From AV69 sp963742315 (GTDB lineage Bacteria > Verrucomicrobiota > Verrucomicrobiia > Chthoniobacterales > UBA10450): a stretch of DNA of 64,000 bases. Below, in pieces: positions 8,506 through 16,320 of this stretch. The notes beneath the pieces are model-generated. The model was not told the origin of the DNA and ran no database searches. It saw only the letters and a program-made list of their open reading frames with translations. The number at the start of each line of letters is the position of its first letter. The first letter of the stretch is position 1. The position numbers and the translations under genes are program-made. The stretch is taken from NCBI GenBank assembly GCA_963742315.1, contig CAVULE010000003.1, forward strand, positions 186,001-250,000. Reading direction: 5' to 3'.

Positions 8506-9192
8506 ATGACAAAGACGCGCTTACTCCTTTTCGATATTGACGGAACGCTGGTGAATACCGGCGGGGCCGGGGTCGAAGCGCTCAAACTAATTGTGCACAA
8601 CCGATTCAGTGCCAAAGACGACCTGCGCGATATCGAGATCGCCGGAAAAACTGATCGCGCAATTATTCGCGATATTTTGCGTAAATATCAGGTGAAACCA
8701 ACGGACGAAAACATCGGCTCATTCGCCGAGGAGTACATTCATAGACTCCCGCTTTCACTTTCCCGCTCTCGGGGGCGAGTTCTGCCCGGAATCCAGCCAT
8801 TACTCGAGCGATTGCAACCGCAGCCCAATATTGTGCTCGCCCTTTTAACCGGGAATCTGCAGCAGGGCGCAAGGCTCAAGCTTCAGCATTACGGTCTCTG
8901 GGATTTCTTTGAATTCGGCGCTTTCGCGGATGACCATCACGATCGAAACGAACTCGGCGCTTTTGCCAGAGAACGCGCTCAAAGAAAGCATGGTCACGAC
9001 TTCGATGCGGCCGATATCGATGTCATCGGCGATACCAATTACGATATCGCCTGTGGAAACGCATTTGGCGCACGCACCATTGCGGTTGCGACTGGCAGTT
9101 GGTCGCGCGAACGATTGCAAGCCTGCTCTCCAGATTTTTTGTTCGACGACCTGGCAGACACAGACGAGGTGATTAAGAAGCTGGGATGGTGA
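8506..9192 (+). CDS. HAD-superfamily hydrolase, phosphoglycolate-phosphatase-like
   Basis: A 228-residue HAD phosphatase. Motif I is FDIDGTLVNTGG, with Asp nucleophile and acid near residues 9 and 11. Motif II is LLTGN, and motif IV is IGDTNYDIACG near the C-terminus, with an alpha-helical cap between I and II. These enzymes hydrolyse small phosphate monoesters, but the substrate cannot be read from the sequence. The ATG at 8506 is preferred to the TTG at 8497. That ATG lies in a fragment of the TGTCATTCC-type repeat, so the translation start appears to have been donated by the repeat. Confidence 0.85.
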   Translation: MTKTRLLLFDIDGTLVNTGGAGVEALKLIVHNRFSAKDDLRDIEIAGKTDRAIIRDILRKYQVKPTDENIGSFAEEYIHRLPLSLSRSRGRVLPGIQPLLERLQPQPNIVLALLTGNLQQGARLKLQHYGLWDFFEFGAFADDHHDRNELGAFARERAQRKHGHDFDAADIDVIGDTNYDIACGNAFGARTIAVATGSWSRERLQACSPDFLFDDLADTDEVIKKLGW

Positions 9193-9222
9193 ATACCTGG
9201 ATGATAGTTGATAGGGAGAATT

Positions 9223-9257
9223 CAGCGTCCAGAATCTAGCATCCAGCATCCAGAATT
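9223..9257. repeat. Heptamer array abutting a start codon
   Basis: Five head-to-tail heptamers near CAGCATC or CAGAATC fill exactly 35 bases and end one base before the ATG of the STAS gene. They occupy the place where a Shine-Dalgarno sequence would be expected. Confidence 0.75.
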
Positions 9258-9572
9258 ATGCCTGCGCAATCAAAAGTCATTCCACTCGAAGGCGAAATCG
9301 ATCTGCATATTTCTCCTCGCATCACCACCACGCTTAACGCAGCGCTGAAGGCCAAGCCACGTAATCTTGTTATCGACATGGGCAACGTCAGCTACATCGA
9401 TAGTTCCGGCCTGGCGGTTCTGATTGAAGCGATGCAGAAGGTGGAAATATACGGGGGCAGGTTCGCGCTCGTCGGTTTGCAGGAAAAGGTGAAACCGATT
9501 TTTGAGATCGCTCGCCTTGATCAGGTTTTTCGAATTTACCCGGATGTGGATTCCGCGCTCTCGCGGGAGTGA
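9258..9572 (+). CDS. STAS-domain anti-sigma-factor antagonist
   Basis: A 104-residue single-domain STAS protein of the SpoIIAA/RsbV type. The conserved phosphorylation loop reads YIDSSGLAVLIEA, with the likely phospho-Ser at position 49. Such proteins release sigma factors from an anti-sigma kinase, or act in other partner-switching relays. No kinase, phosphatase or sigma gene is adjacent. No good ribosome-binding site precedes the ATG, because a heptamer repeat array fills that space. The 3' end overlaps the convergent glycosyltransferase gene by 37 bases. Confidence 0.88.
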   Translation: MPAQSKVIPLEGEIDLHISPRITTTLNAALKAKPRNLVIDMGNVSYIDSSGLAVLIEAMQKVEIYGGRFALVGLQEKVKPIFEIARLDQVFRIYPDVDSALSRE

Positions 9573-10666
9573 AGCAAAACTTCCATAGTGTGAGCGACAT
9601 TACGCGAGAGATCGAACTGGGTGGCGCGCTCAAGTAAGGCGGGCCGCGCAGTCAGGCGTCGCGATTCGTCACTCCAAAAACGGAGCGCGTCACTCAGGGC
9701 CTTGACGTCATCCGGACGATCCACGACCGACCCGTGCACTTTTGGCTCCATGATCTCGCTGCAACCGTTGGCCCGGGTCGTAATCACCGGCAAACCTGCG
9801 GCCATCGCTTCCAGCGAAGCATTGGAGAAAGGATCGTAAACAGTCGGCAAAATAAATATGTCCCCCGCGGCCAACGGCAATCGCACATCCTCGATTTCGC
9901 CGAGAAAAGTCACCCTTCCGCTGCGATATTTGCGCTCCTTCCCCCGACCGGCCACCAGCAGCCGCATTCGCTGGTCGCGCAACTTCGCCATCGCAGCGAT
10001 AGCGAAACGCAGTCCCTTTCGTTCCCAGCCCGAGCCAAGAAATAACACCGCAATTTCATCAGGGCCAATCCTCAACTGCGCGCGTGCCGCTGCACGTTTA
10101 CGCGGGGCCGGACCGAAATCCGAAACGCGCACGCCATTGCGAATGAGATCAATCGCATCCTCGGCGAAGCCGTAGTGGCGGACAATTTCATCGCGCACCA
10201 TTGCCGAGTTGGCGATAACGCGACGCGCCCCGCCATCGCCCAGCAACGCCTTTTCTAAACGCAAGAGGGCGTCATGCTTCGGATTAAAACGACGCACAAT
10301 TTTCGTTAGCCTTGCCTCGAACTGCGCTTTGCGCTCGAGCCAGGCCCGATGAACCCCATCGCCGGCGCGAAAAAAATCGCAGCGCCAGATCCGCTCCAGA
10401 CTGACAAGGAGATCGCAATTTTTTCGCGGATCGATCCGTTCCAATTCATCCGCGAAAGCGATTGGCCCCTCTTCACCAATGCGAATTATCCGGCCGGATG
10501 CCCATTCTTTCTGCGGCCAATCTTTAGTAGCAAAAAGGGTGGCCTCGTGACCAGCGGCCGCCAACGCGCCGGCGACGCGTCGCAAATATGCTTCGGCGCC
10601 GCCGCTGGGCGAAAAACCGCGCCGAACAAATCCAACGTTCAATTTCTCGGAAGCCTTTACTTGCAC
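9536..10666 (-). CDS. Glycosyltransferase family 4 (WaaG-like)
   Basis: A 376-residue GT-B enzyme. The N-terminal half has the GGAEAYLRR acceptor-side loop near residues 22-30. The C-terminal half has the GSGWERKG sugar-nucleotide region, and PFSNASLEAMAAGLPVITT, the GT4 E-x7-E-type donor site. Overall it resembles LPS core glucosyltransferase WaaG/RfaG. The start is probably GTG at 10666, with an in-frame TTG a few codons downstream as alternative. It is divergent from the next glycosyltransferase, with only 24 bases between starts, so their promoters must overlap the neighbouring coding sequence. Confidence 0.85.
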   Translation of the reverse strand: MQVKASEKLNVGFVRRGFSPSGGAEAYLRRVAGALAAAGHEATLFATKDWPQKEWASGRIIRIGEEGPIAFADELERIDPRKNCDLLVSLERIWRCDFFRAGDGVHRAWLERKAQFEARLTKIVRRFNPKHDALLRLEKALLGDGGARRVIANSAMVRDEIVRHYGFAEDAIDLIRNGVRVSDFGPAPRKRAAARAQLRIGPDEIAVLFLGSGWERKGLRFAIAAMAKLRDQRMRLLVAGRGKERKYRSGRVTFLGEIEDVRLPLAAGDIFILPTVYDPFSNASLEAMAAGLPVITTRANGCSEIMEPKVHGSVVDRPDDVKALSDALRFWSDESRRLTARPALLERATQFDLSRNVAHTMEVLLHSRESAESTSG

Positions 10667-10690
10667 GCGGTCAGCACAATAATTGTTCCT

Positions 10691-11905
10691 ATGTCGGGCG
10701 AAACTCTAAACCCCACCGCGCCACCGCGCATTGCGCCCCGAGCACCACGTTTACCGAAGAGTTTGCTTTATTCCATTTTCGCCCGCATCGGCGGCTGGGG
10801 ACTCGACACCGATGCCTTTGAAACGTTGCGCGCATCGTATCGGGGCGGATTTTTGGGCAAAGCGATCGCCTACGACAATCGGCAAAACGAAATTCCGGCG
10901 TCGAAAATCCGATCCTTGCGCTGGCATCCGGTGCGGCTCCTTTCGTCGCTCGACCGACCTTATTATTATGGCGCGAAGAAAAAATACCTCGACTGGATCG
11001 CATCGCGCGAACTCGGGACTGGCCAGTATGATTTGTTTCACAGCTGGTCGGGCGATTGCCTGGAGTCCTTGCGCGTCGCGCAACGAAAAGGAATTGCTTC
11101 GATCGTAGAGATTCCGACCTGGCACCGCGATCTTGCTGAGCGCGTTGCCCCGCGGGCCGAACCGCAGCGATCCGGACAACGGACTCCAATTGGGCGCTGG
11201 AAAAACGAGCTCGTCCTGCGGTCGGAACGTTCCATCGAAGAATACGACCTTGCCACGCTGCTCCTGGTGCTTTCGGAAAGAGCGGCCGAGACTTTTCGCG
11301 AGAAGGGGATGGCGAAAGAAAAACTTTTCTATCTTCCACGCGGAGTTGATGTCCAGCGTTTCAAACCAGGCGTACGTCCGCCAATCTTTCGCGCAATTTT
11401 TTCCGGCGCGCTGATTGAACGCAAGGGAATTCATCATCTGCTCGAAGCCTGGCATCGGCTCAACTTAAAAGACGCCGAATTATGGCTGCTCGGTTCGATC
11501 CACGAAGAGGCGAAACCGCACTTGAAAGAATTCTGGCACGCTAATATCCGCACCATCGGTTTCGCGCGCGACGTGGAAAAATATTTGAGCCAGGCAACAA
11601 TCCACATTTTTCCCTCGCAATTGGAAGGCAGCGCCAAGGTCACTTACGAGGCGGCAGCCTGTGGCTTGCCACAGGTGGTCACCCGCGAATCGGGCGATGT
11701 GGTGCGTGACGGAGTCGAGGGCATCATTGTCCGACCGGGCGATGTCAATGCCATCGCCGGCGCGATCGAGCATTTTTACCAGCATCCGAGAATCGTGTCG
11801 GAAATGGGCATTGCCGCGCGCAAACGGGTAGTGGAAAATTTTACCTGGGACCATTTTCGGGAGCGATTGCTGGAGGCTTATGAAATGGCCATGCAGATGC
11901 TGTAG
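10691..11905 (+). CDS. Glycosyltransferase family 4
   Basis: With the ATG at 10691 this is a 404-residue enzyme. The upstream open frame is antisense to the preceding gene and is excluded. The C-terminal Rossmann domain shows SGALIERKGIHHLLEAW, GFARDVEKYLSQA and IFPSQLEGSAKVTYEAAACG, typical of retaining GT4 sugar transferases. It likely adds a sugar to a surface glycolipid or glycan. The GT9 enzyme and the exporter follow on the same strand after 43 bases. Confidence 0.85.
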   Translation: MSGETLNPTAPPRIAPRAPRLPKSLLYSIFARIGGWGLDTDAFETLRASYRGGFLGKAIAYDNRQNEIPASKIRSLRWHPVRLLSSLDRPYYYGAKKKYLDWIASRELGTGQYDLFHSWSGDCLESLRVAQRKGIASIVEIPTWHRDLAERVAPRAEPQRSGQRTPIGRWKNELVLRSERSIEEYDLATLLLVLSERAAETFREKGMAKEKLFYLPRGVDVQRFKPGVRPPIFRAIFSGALIERKGIHHLLEAWHRLNLKDAELWLLGSIHEEAKPHLKEFWHANIRTIGFARDVEKYLSQATIHIFPSQLEGSAKVTYEAAACGLPQVVTRESGDVVRDGVEGIIVRPGDVNAIAGAIEHFYQHPRIVSEMGIAARKRVVENFTWDHFRERLLEAYEMAMQML

Positions 11906-11948
11906 CCATTGCCAGCACCTCCAACGGCGGCCTTAGACCGTCGCTCCA

Positions 11949-12968
11949 ATGAAAATTCTGCTGATCCAACTTCGCCGGCTCGGCGATCTCATTTTAACAA
12001 CCCCGGCGATCTCGGCTCTGCGTGAACATTTGCCCGCCGCGCAAATCGCCCTGGCGGTTTCAGGCGAATCCGCTCCGCTTCTGCCTGCCATCCAAGGATT
12101 GCGGCAGACGTTCCTAACGAAACGTGGTGTGCGCGATCTTTCCGCCTGGATGGAAATTCGTCGGGCCGGTTTCGATTGCGTAGTCGATTTTACCCGCAAC
12201 GATCGCTCGGCCTGGCTAACGTTTTTGTCCGGCGCGCCGCAACGGATTGTTTCTGATCGAGTGAAAATCAAATCCAGGATCCGCGCGCGTTTTTACAACG
12301 AGTTCGTCGATTGTGCGATGAAACAAATGCACACGGCGGATTACTATCTCGCCCTTTTGCAGCCGCTCGGAATTTCCGCGACCGCAAATGACCCACTCCT
12401 TGAGCTTCCGGCGGCGGCGCAACAACTCGCCTCTTCCATCATCGCCGATCAAATTCGCCACCAACCATTCGCCATTTTCCATCCAGGCTCGGCGCGCGTG
12501 GAAAAATTTTGGGAACCGGAACGCTGGGCAGAGATAATCGAATTCGCTGCTAAAGAGCTCGATCTCTTTCCGGTTTTATCGGGCGGCAGCACCGAGCTCG
12601 AACGCGCGCACCTCATTGCTATCCGAAAAAGATTGCACACGCCCGTGCTGGATCTTTCCGGGCAGCTCGATCTCCTCAGCCTCGCGGCCTTAATCGAACG
12701 CGCGCGCTTGCTCGTCACGGTTGATTCCGCGCCGATGCATTTGGCCAGCGCGGCGGGGACGCCACAGGTCATCCTCTTTGGGCCAACCAATCCATTTCAT
12801 TGGCGGCCACGAAAAAGTCCGGCTGCAATTTTGTTCGGCGAATCGCCTGAGCCCCTGCACCATTTTCAAGCCCGCGAGGCAAAAAGACCGATGAGGCAAA
12901 TCTCGACGGCATCGGTAATCAATGCTATGCGTTTGATGGTGTCGGCGCCGGCGGCGTCAGCCGTATGA
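11949..12968 (+). CDS. Glycosyltransferase family 9 (heptosyltransferase-like)
   Basis: A 339-residue GT9 protein that starts MKILLIQLRRLGDLILTTP, the classic ADP-heptose:LPS heptosyltransferase N-terminus. It has FHPGSARVEKFWE mid-protein and the donor-site motif DSAPMHLASAAGTPQVILFG near 255-275. The family transfers heptose to the LPS inner core. The exact sugar cannot be told here. Its stop overlaps the start of the ABC exporter by four bases (ATGA), so the two are translationally coupled. Confidence 0.9.
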   Translation: MKILLIQLRRLGDLILTTPAISALREHLPAAQIALAVSGESAPLLPAIQGLRQTFLTKRGVRDLSAWMEIRRAGFDCVVDFTRNDRSAWLTFLSGAPQRIVSDRVKIKSRIRARFYNEFVDCAMKQMHTADYYLALLQPLGISATANDPLLELPAAAQQLASSIIADQIRHQPFAIFHPGSARVEKFWEPERWAEIIEFAAKELDLFPVLSGGSTELERAHLIAIRKRLHTPVLDLSGQLDLLSLAALIERARLLVTVDSAPMHLASAAGTPQVILFGPTNPFHWRPRKSPAAILFGESPEPLHHFQAREAKRPMRQISTASVINAMRLMVSAPAASAV

Positions 12969-14836
12969 AGGATAAAGCCGAGAAGAAGGTCTCATTTCGA
13001 GAGACAATTCGAGTCGCGTGGAAGCCATACAAACGGCTCTACACTTACGTGGGCCCTTACAAATGGCGGTTCATCCTCGGCCTCGCTCTCGGATTTCTTT
13101 TTGGCGTGACCCAGGGCTGCCTACCGCTGGTTTTGCAAAAGGTAACTAGCACGATCTTTCATGGTGCTGCCCCTAAGGCCACCGATTTGACCCATCGTTC
13201 GGAATTACTCAGCGCCGGCGGCTCGGTGAAGTCGATCGTCTTCATTTGCCTTCTGATCCCCGCGGTCATGACCGTACGCAGCCTGATGGGATACGGCAAC
13301 GCCTTTTACATGAACTGGGTCAGCAACCGCGTCGTCACCGACATTCGCAACCAGCTTTTTGCCAAGATCGTGGGTCAATCGATGGATTTCTTTAATCGAA
13401 TGCGCGCCGGCATTCTGATGTCGCGCATCACCAATGACACTCTCGCGATGCAGGCCGCTCTAAGCCAGGTCAGCAGCGACGCCTTCAAACAACCGGTTTC
13501 GATCATTTTAGGGATAGCGGTTCTGCTCTACATGGATTGGAAATTTACTTTGGCGACCCTTTTTCTCTTCCCCAGTTGCATCGTGCCCATTCAAATCTTT
13601 GGCCGCCGCGCCCGCCAAGCGGTGCAGAGCCAGCAGGAAAACGTGGGACAAATGGTGGTAACGATGCAGGAAACGTTCGCCGGCATTCGCGTGGTTAAGT
13701 CCTTTGCTCGCGAGGACCACCAGGTAAAAAGTTTTTCCCGGAGCACCATGCTCCAATTCCGCCACACCATGCGCATGGTCAAATCGACGGAGCTGACGGG
13801 GCCGTTGATCGAAATCCTGGCGGCAATGGGTGTTGGGATGGCCTTGCTTTACGTCTATATCGCTAACCTTTCTGCCGGGCGTTTCCTAGCACTCATCGGC
13901 GGCATTTTCATTCTCTATGATCCGATAAAAACGTTGAGCAAAATGCACATCGTGCTGCAGCGTTCGGTCGCGGCTACCGTCGGCATTTTTGGAATTCTAG
14001 ACACGCCCTCCGCCATTCAGGATTCCCCGGACGCACAAAGTCTGGACTCCTGCGACGGTCGTATCGATTTTCAGAACGTCACTTTCCGCTACACCGGGAC
14101 ATCCACCGATGCGGTGAAAAATCTAAACTTGCAGATCGAGCGGGGCAAAAGCTACGCCCTGGTGGGCGCGAGCGGCGCCGGCAAGAGCACCATTCTCTCG
14201 CTCATTCTCCGGTTGTACGATCCTACTTCTGGCGCGGTGCGAATCGACGGTCAGGATTTGCGCAGATTAACCCAGCAATCGTTGCGTGAGCAGATCGGGT
14301 TGGTGACTCAGGACACGTTTTTGTTTCACGATACTATCTACAACAATATCCTTTTTGGCCGGTTGGACGCGACACGCGAGGAAGTTTACGCGGCGGCGCA
14401 GATGGCTTACGCACATGAGTTCATCCTGGAGCAACCACACAAGTACGACACCGTCGTCGGCGACAAGGGGATGCTGCTTTCCGGGGGTCAGCAACAGCGG
14501 ATCGCCATCGCCCGCGCTGTTTTGAAGAACGCACCCATCCTTCTTCTCGACGAAGCCACCTCCGCTCTCGATTCCGAATCGGAGAAGCAAATTCAACTGG
14601 CGTTGCAGACGCTCGCCGCCGGCAGAACCGTGGTCGCGATCGCCCATCGCCTTTCCACCATTTTGTCCTCCGATCAAATCGTGGTGATGGATCGCGGCCA
14701 CATAAAAGAAATCGGCACCCACGCCGAGCTGCTGGCCAAATCCGGCTACTATCGCCGTCTCTACGATCTGCAATTCAATCGCGGCGCCGAACATAAGGAC
14801 CCCGAGCCGGAAGAATTGTTCGAGGTGGTGAGCTGA
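12965..14836 (+). CDS. MsbA-like ABC exporter (fused permease and ATPase)
   Basis: A 623-residue half-transporter. Six membrane helices lie within residues about 35-345. The nucleotide-binding domain follows with Walker A GASGAGKST, the Q-loop TQDTF, signature LSGGQQQRIAIARA, Walker B ILLLDEATSALD and the switch His in AIAHRLST. Homodimers of this type flip lipid A or other lipids and drugs across the inner membrane. Coupling to a GT9 gene argues for lipid or LPS-precursor export. Residues 60-85 form an unusually long, polar first periplasmic loop. Confidence 0.9.
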   Translation: MKDKAEKKVSFRETIRVAWKPYKRLYTYVGPYKWRFILGLALGFLFGVTQGCLPLVLQKVTSTIFHGAAPKATDLTHRSELLSAGGSVKSIVFICLLIPAVMTVRSLMGYGNAFYMNWVSNRVVTDIRNQLFAKIVGQSMDFFNRMRAGILMSRITNDTLAMQAALSQVSSDAFKQPVSIILGIAVLLYMDWKFTLATLFLFPSCIVPIQIFGRRARQAVQSQQENVGQMVVTMQETFAGIRVVKSFAREDHQVKSFSRSTMLQFRHTMRMVKSTELTGPLIEILAAMGVGMALLYVYIANLSAGRFLALIGGIFILYDPIKTLSKMHIVLQRSVAATVGIFGILDTPSAIQDSPDAQSLDSCDGRIDFQNVTFRYTGTSTDAVKNLNLQIERGKSYALVGASGAGKSTILSLILRLYDPTSGAVRIDGQDLRRLTQQSLREQIGLVTQDTFLFHDTIYNNILFGRLDATREEVYAAAQMAYAHEFILEQPHKYDTVVGDKGMLLSGGQQQRIAIARAVLKNAPILLLDEATSALDSESEKQIQLALQTLAAGRTVVAIAHRLSTILSSDQIVVMDRGHIKEIGTHAELLAKSGYYRRLYDLQFNRGAEHKDPEPEELFEVVS

Positions 14837-14839
14837 TGT

Positions 14840-14901
14840 TGTAGCTGCCGCTGTCCTCAGCGGCGGAATCTTACCCTATGCCGCCGCGACGGTGGCAGCT
14901 A
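14840..14901. repeat. TGTAGCTGCCGC palindromic element
   Basis: An element with ends TGTAGCTGCCGCTGTC and GACGGTGGCAGCTA that pair, and an inner hairpin with CTCAGCGGCGG. It lies in the gap between the convergent exporter and DUF1802 genes. It resembles the half unit at 7861 inside gluQ. Confidence 0.7.
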
Positions 14902-14910
14902 AACCCTCGC

Positions 14911-15450
14911 TCAGGATGACGAGACGATTTGATCAAACCGCGCGCGAAGTATCGTGTGCGCCGAGTCGTCGAGCACAGCGCGCATTTTCATTTCCGGCGG
15001 AACCGGTAGATCAATCCAAGAACGGCAACCGGCGAATCGCTTTTCATTTTGCAAAACCCAGACCGGAGAAACTTCAAAGACACGGACGAAGGCGACATTC
15101 AAGCCGTCGCCTTTGTAGCCAAAACGCTCCCGCACCACTTCGATCGAGAGGATGTGCAATGGAGCCAGGGCTTCTGCGATTGCGACTGAATTAATCCGCT
15201 GCGCCCGCTCCACTTTTGCATACCACCGAATTACGATCGTGTTGCCTGGCGCCGCAATATCAGCTGCTGCGATCCGTACTTTCGCGATCTGCTCATGGAA
15301 GAACGTCGGAAACAAAAAGAACTCGCGACGCCGAAATGAAAAACCTTCACCTCCTTCTGCAATTCCGCCTTTGCGCAAGATGATCGACTGTGTGCCGTGT
15401 CCCAGCGCGTTGCACACCAGCGACCATTCCTTGAAACCGATGCTTTCCAT
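14911..15450 (-). CDS. DUF1802 family protein
   Basis: A 179-residue protein that opens MESIGFKEWSLVCNALGHG and continues with QSIILRKGGI and FFLFPTFFHEQ, the hallmarks of DUF1802. The function of the family is unknown. Some members neighbour nucleotide or restriction genes, but nothing here supports a role. I chose the second Met (15450) because it aligns with the usual family start. It is divergent from the PHP gene, with 31 bases between starts. Confidence 0.75.
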   Translation of the reverse strand: MESIGFKEWSLVCNALGHGTQSIILRKGGIAEGGEGFSFRRREFFLFPTFFHEQIAKVRIAAADIAAPGNTIVIRWYAKVERAQRINSVAIAEALAPLHILSIEVVRERFGYKGDGLNVAFVRVFEVSPVWVLQNEKRFAGCRSWIDLPVPPEMKMRAVLDDSAHTILRARFDQIVSSS

Positions 15451-15481
15451 TTTTCGCACTGCAAACTAGCGTGGTCGCGCG

Positions 15482-16204
15482 ATGCCGTTCAATATTGACC
15501 TCCACACCCACACCTTTTTTTCCGGTGACGGCGTGTCCAGTCCGGAGGATTTGATTGCCAGCGCACGGGCGAAAGGACTGCATGGGGTCGCCATTACTGA
15601 TCACAATACGTGCGACGCGATCGATTATCTGCTCGCGAAAAAACTGATGCGCGCGGATGGATTGCCGGTGGAGGGTTTTCTCATTATTCCCGGAGTTGAA
15701 GTCACCACCGCCGAAGGCCATTTGCTTTGCGTCGGGACAACCTTGCCCGATGCCGCGCGATTAAAGGGACGCCCCGCGCGTGATGTTTGTGCGCTGATTC
15801 ACGACCACGGCGGCCTTGCCATCCCTCCACATCCCTACGATTTGTTCCGGGCCGGAATCCGCTTCGCCACCCTCGAAACGTTACCGATCGATGCGCTGGA
15901 GGTTTTCAATGCCGCTACTACCCTGCGCCGCTACAACACGTTCGCCTTTCGTTATGCACAATTACGCGGCCTGCCCATGACGGCAGCAAGCGACGCGCAT
16001 CATGCCGCCGCAGTCGGAACCGCCTATACCATCCTCAACTGCGAAGAGCTGTCGGTAAAATCCGCTCTCGCGCAGCTCCTCAAAAGCAACGAGCTCAACC
16101 AGCGCTATCTCACCCCGCGCGATAGCATGCGAAAGACGTGGAACAACTGGTTGCGTTTACGTCGGAAAAAACTTCCCGACATCACTTCGCGCGACGGCGA
16201 GTAG
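15482..16204 (+). CDS. PHP-domain phosphoesterase
   Basis: A 240-residue PHP protein. Metal ligands are visible in DLHTHTFFSGDG (residues 6-17), ITDHNT (39-44) and PGVEVTTAEGHLL, with a late ASDAHH. These residues bind a di- or trinuclear metal centre that hydrolyses phosphoesters. Related stand-alone proteins include nucleotidases and the RNase AM/TrpH group. The substrate is unknown. The C-terminal 40 residues are basic. Confidence 0.85.
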   Translation: MPFNIDLHTHTFFSGDGVSSPEDLIASARAKGLHGVAITDHNTCDAIDYLLAKKLMRADGLPVEGFLIIPGVEVTTAEGHLLCVGTTLPDAARLKGRPARDVCALIHDHGGLAIPPHPYDLFRAGIRFATLETLPIDALEVFNAATTLRRYNTFAFRYAQLRGLPMTAASDAHHAAAVGTAYTILNCEELSVKSALAQLLKSNELNQRYLTPRDSMRKTWNNWLRLRRKKLPDITSRDGE

Positions 16205-16256
16205 CGCGCGAATTCTGCGCGCTCCGTCCTGCATTTTGCCGGAGGCGCTCCCTTCC

Positions 16257-16304
16257 GGGTAGCGCACGCGTCTCGCGTGTTGTTTCGGCGTCTCGCTGAA
16301 ACAG
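16257..16304. repeat. GTAGCGCACGCG palindromic module
   Basis: Two adjoining hairpins share a TCT loop: GCACGCG-TCT-CGCGTGT and TTTCGGCG-TCT-CGCTGAAA. The first module recurs at 47341-47365 and, inverted, at 47446-47470. The second module recurs there with changed but still paired arms. Confidence 0.8.
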
Positions 16305-16320
16305 TCTTCACAGAAAAGTC

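Noticed and set aside
10349..10690. N-terminal extension of the second glycosyltransferase
   Set aside because: This part is antisense to the divergent glycosyltransferase and has no similarity to GT4 N-termini.
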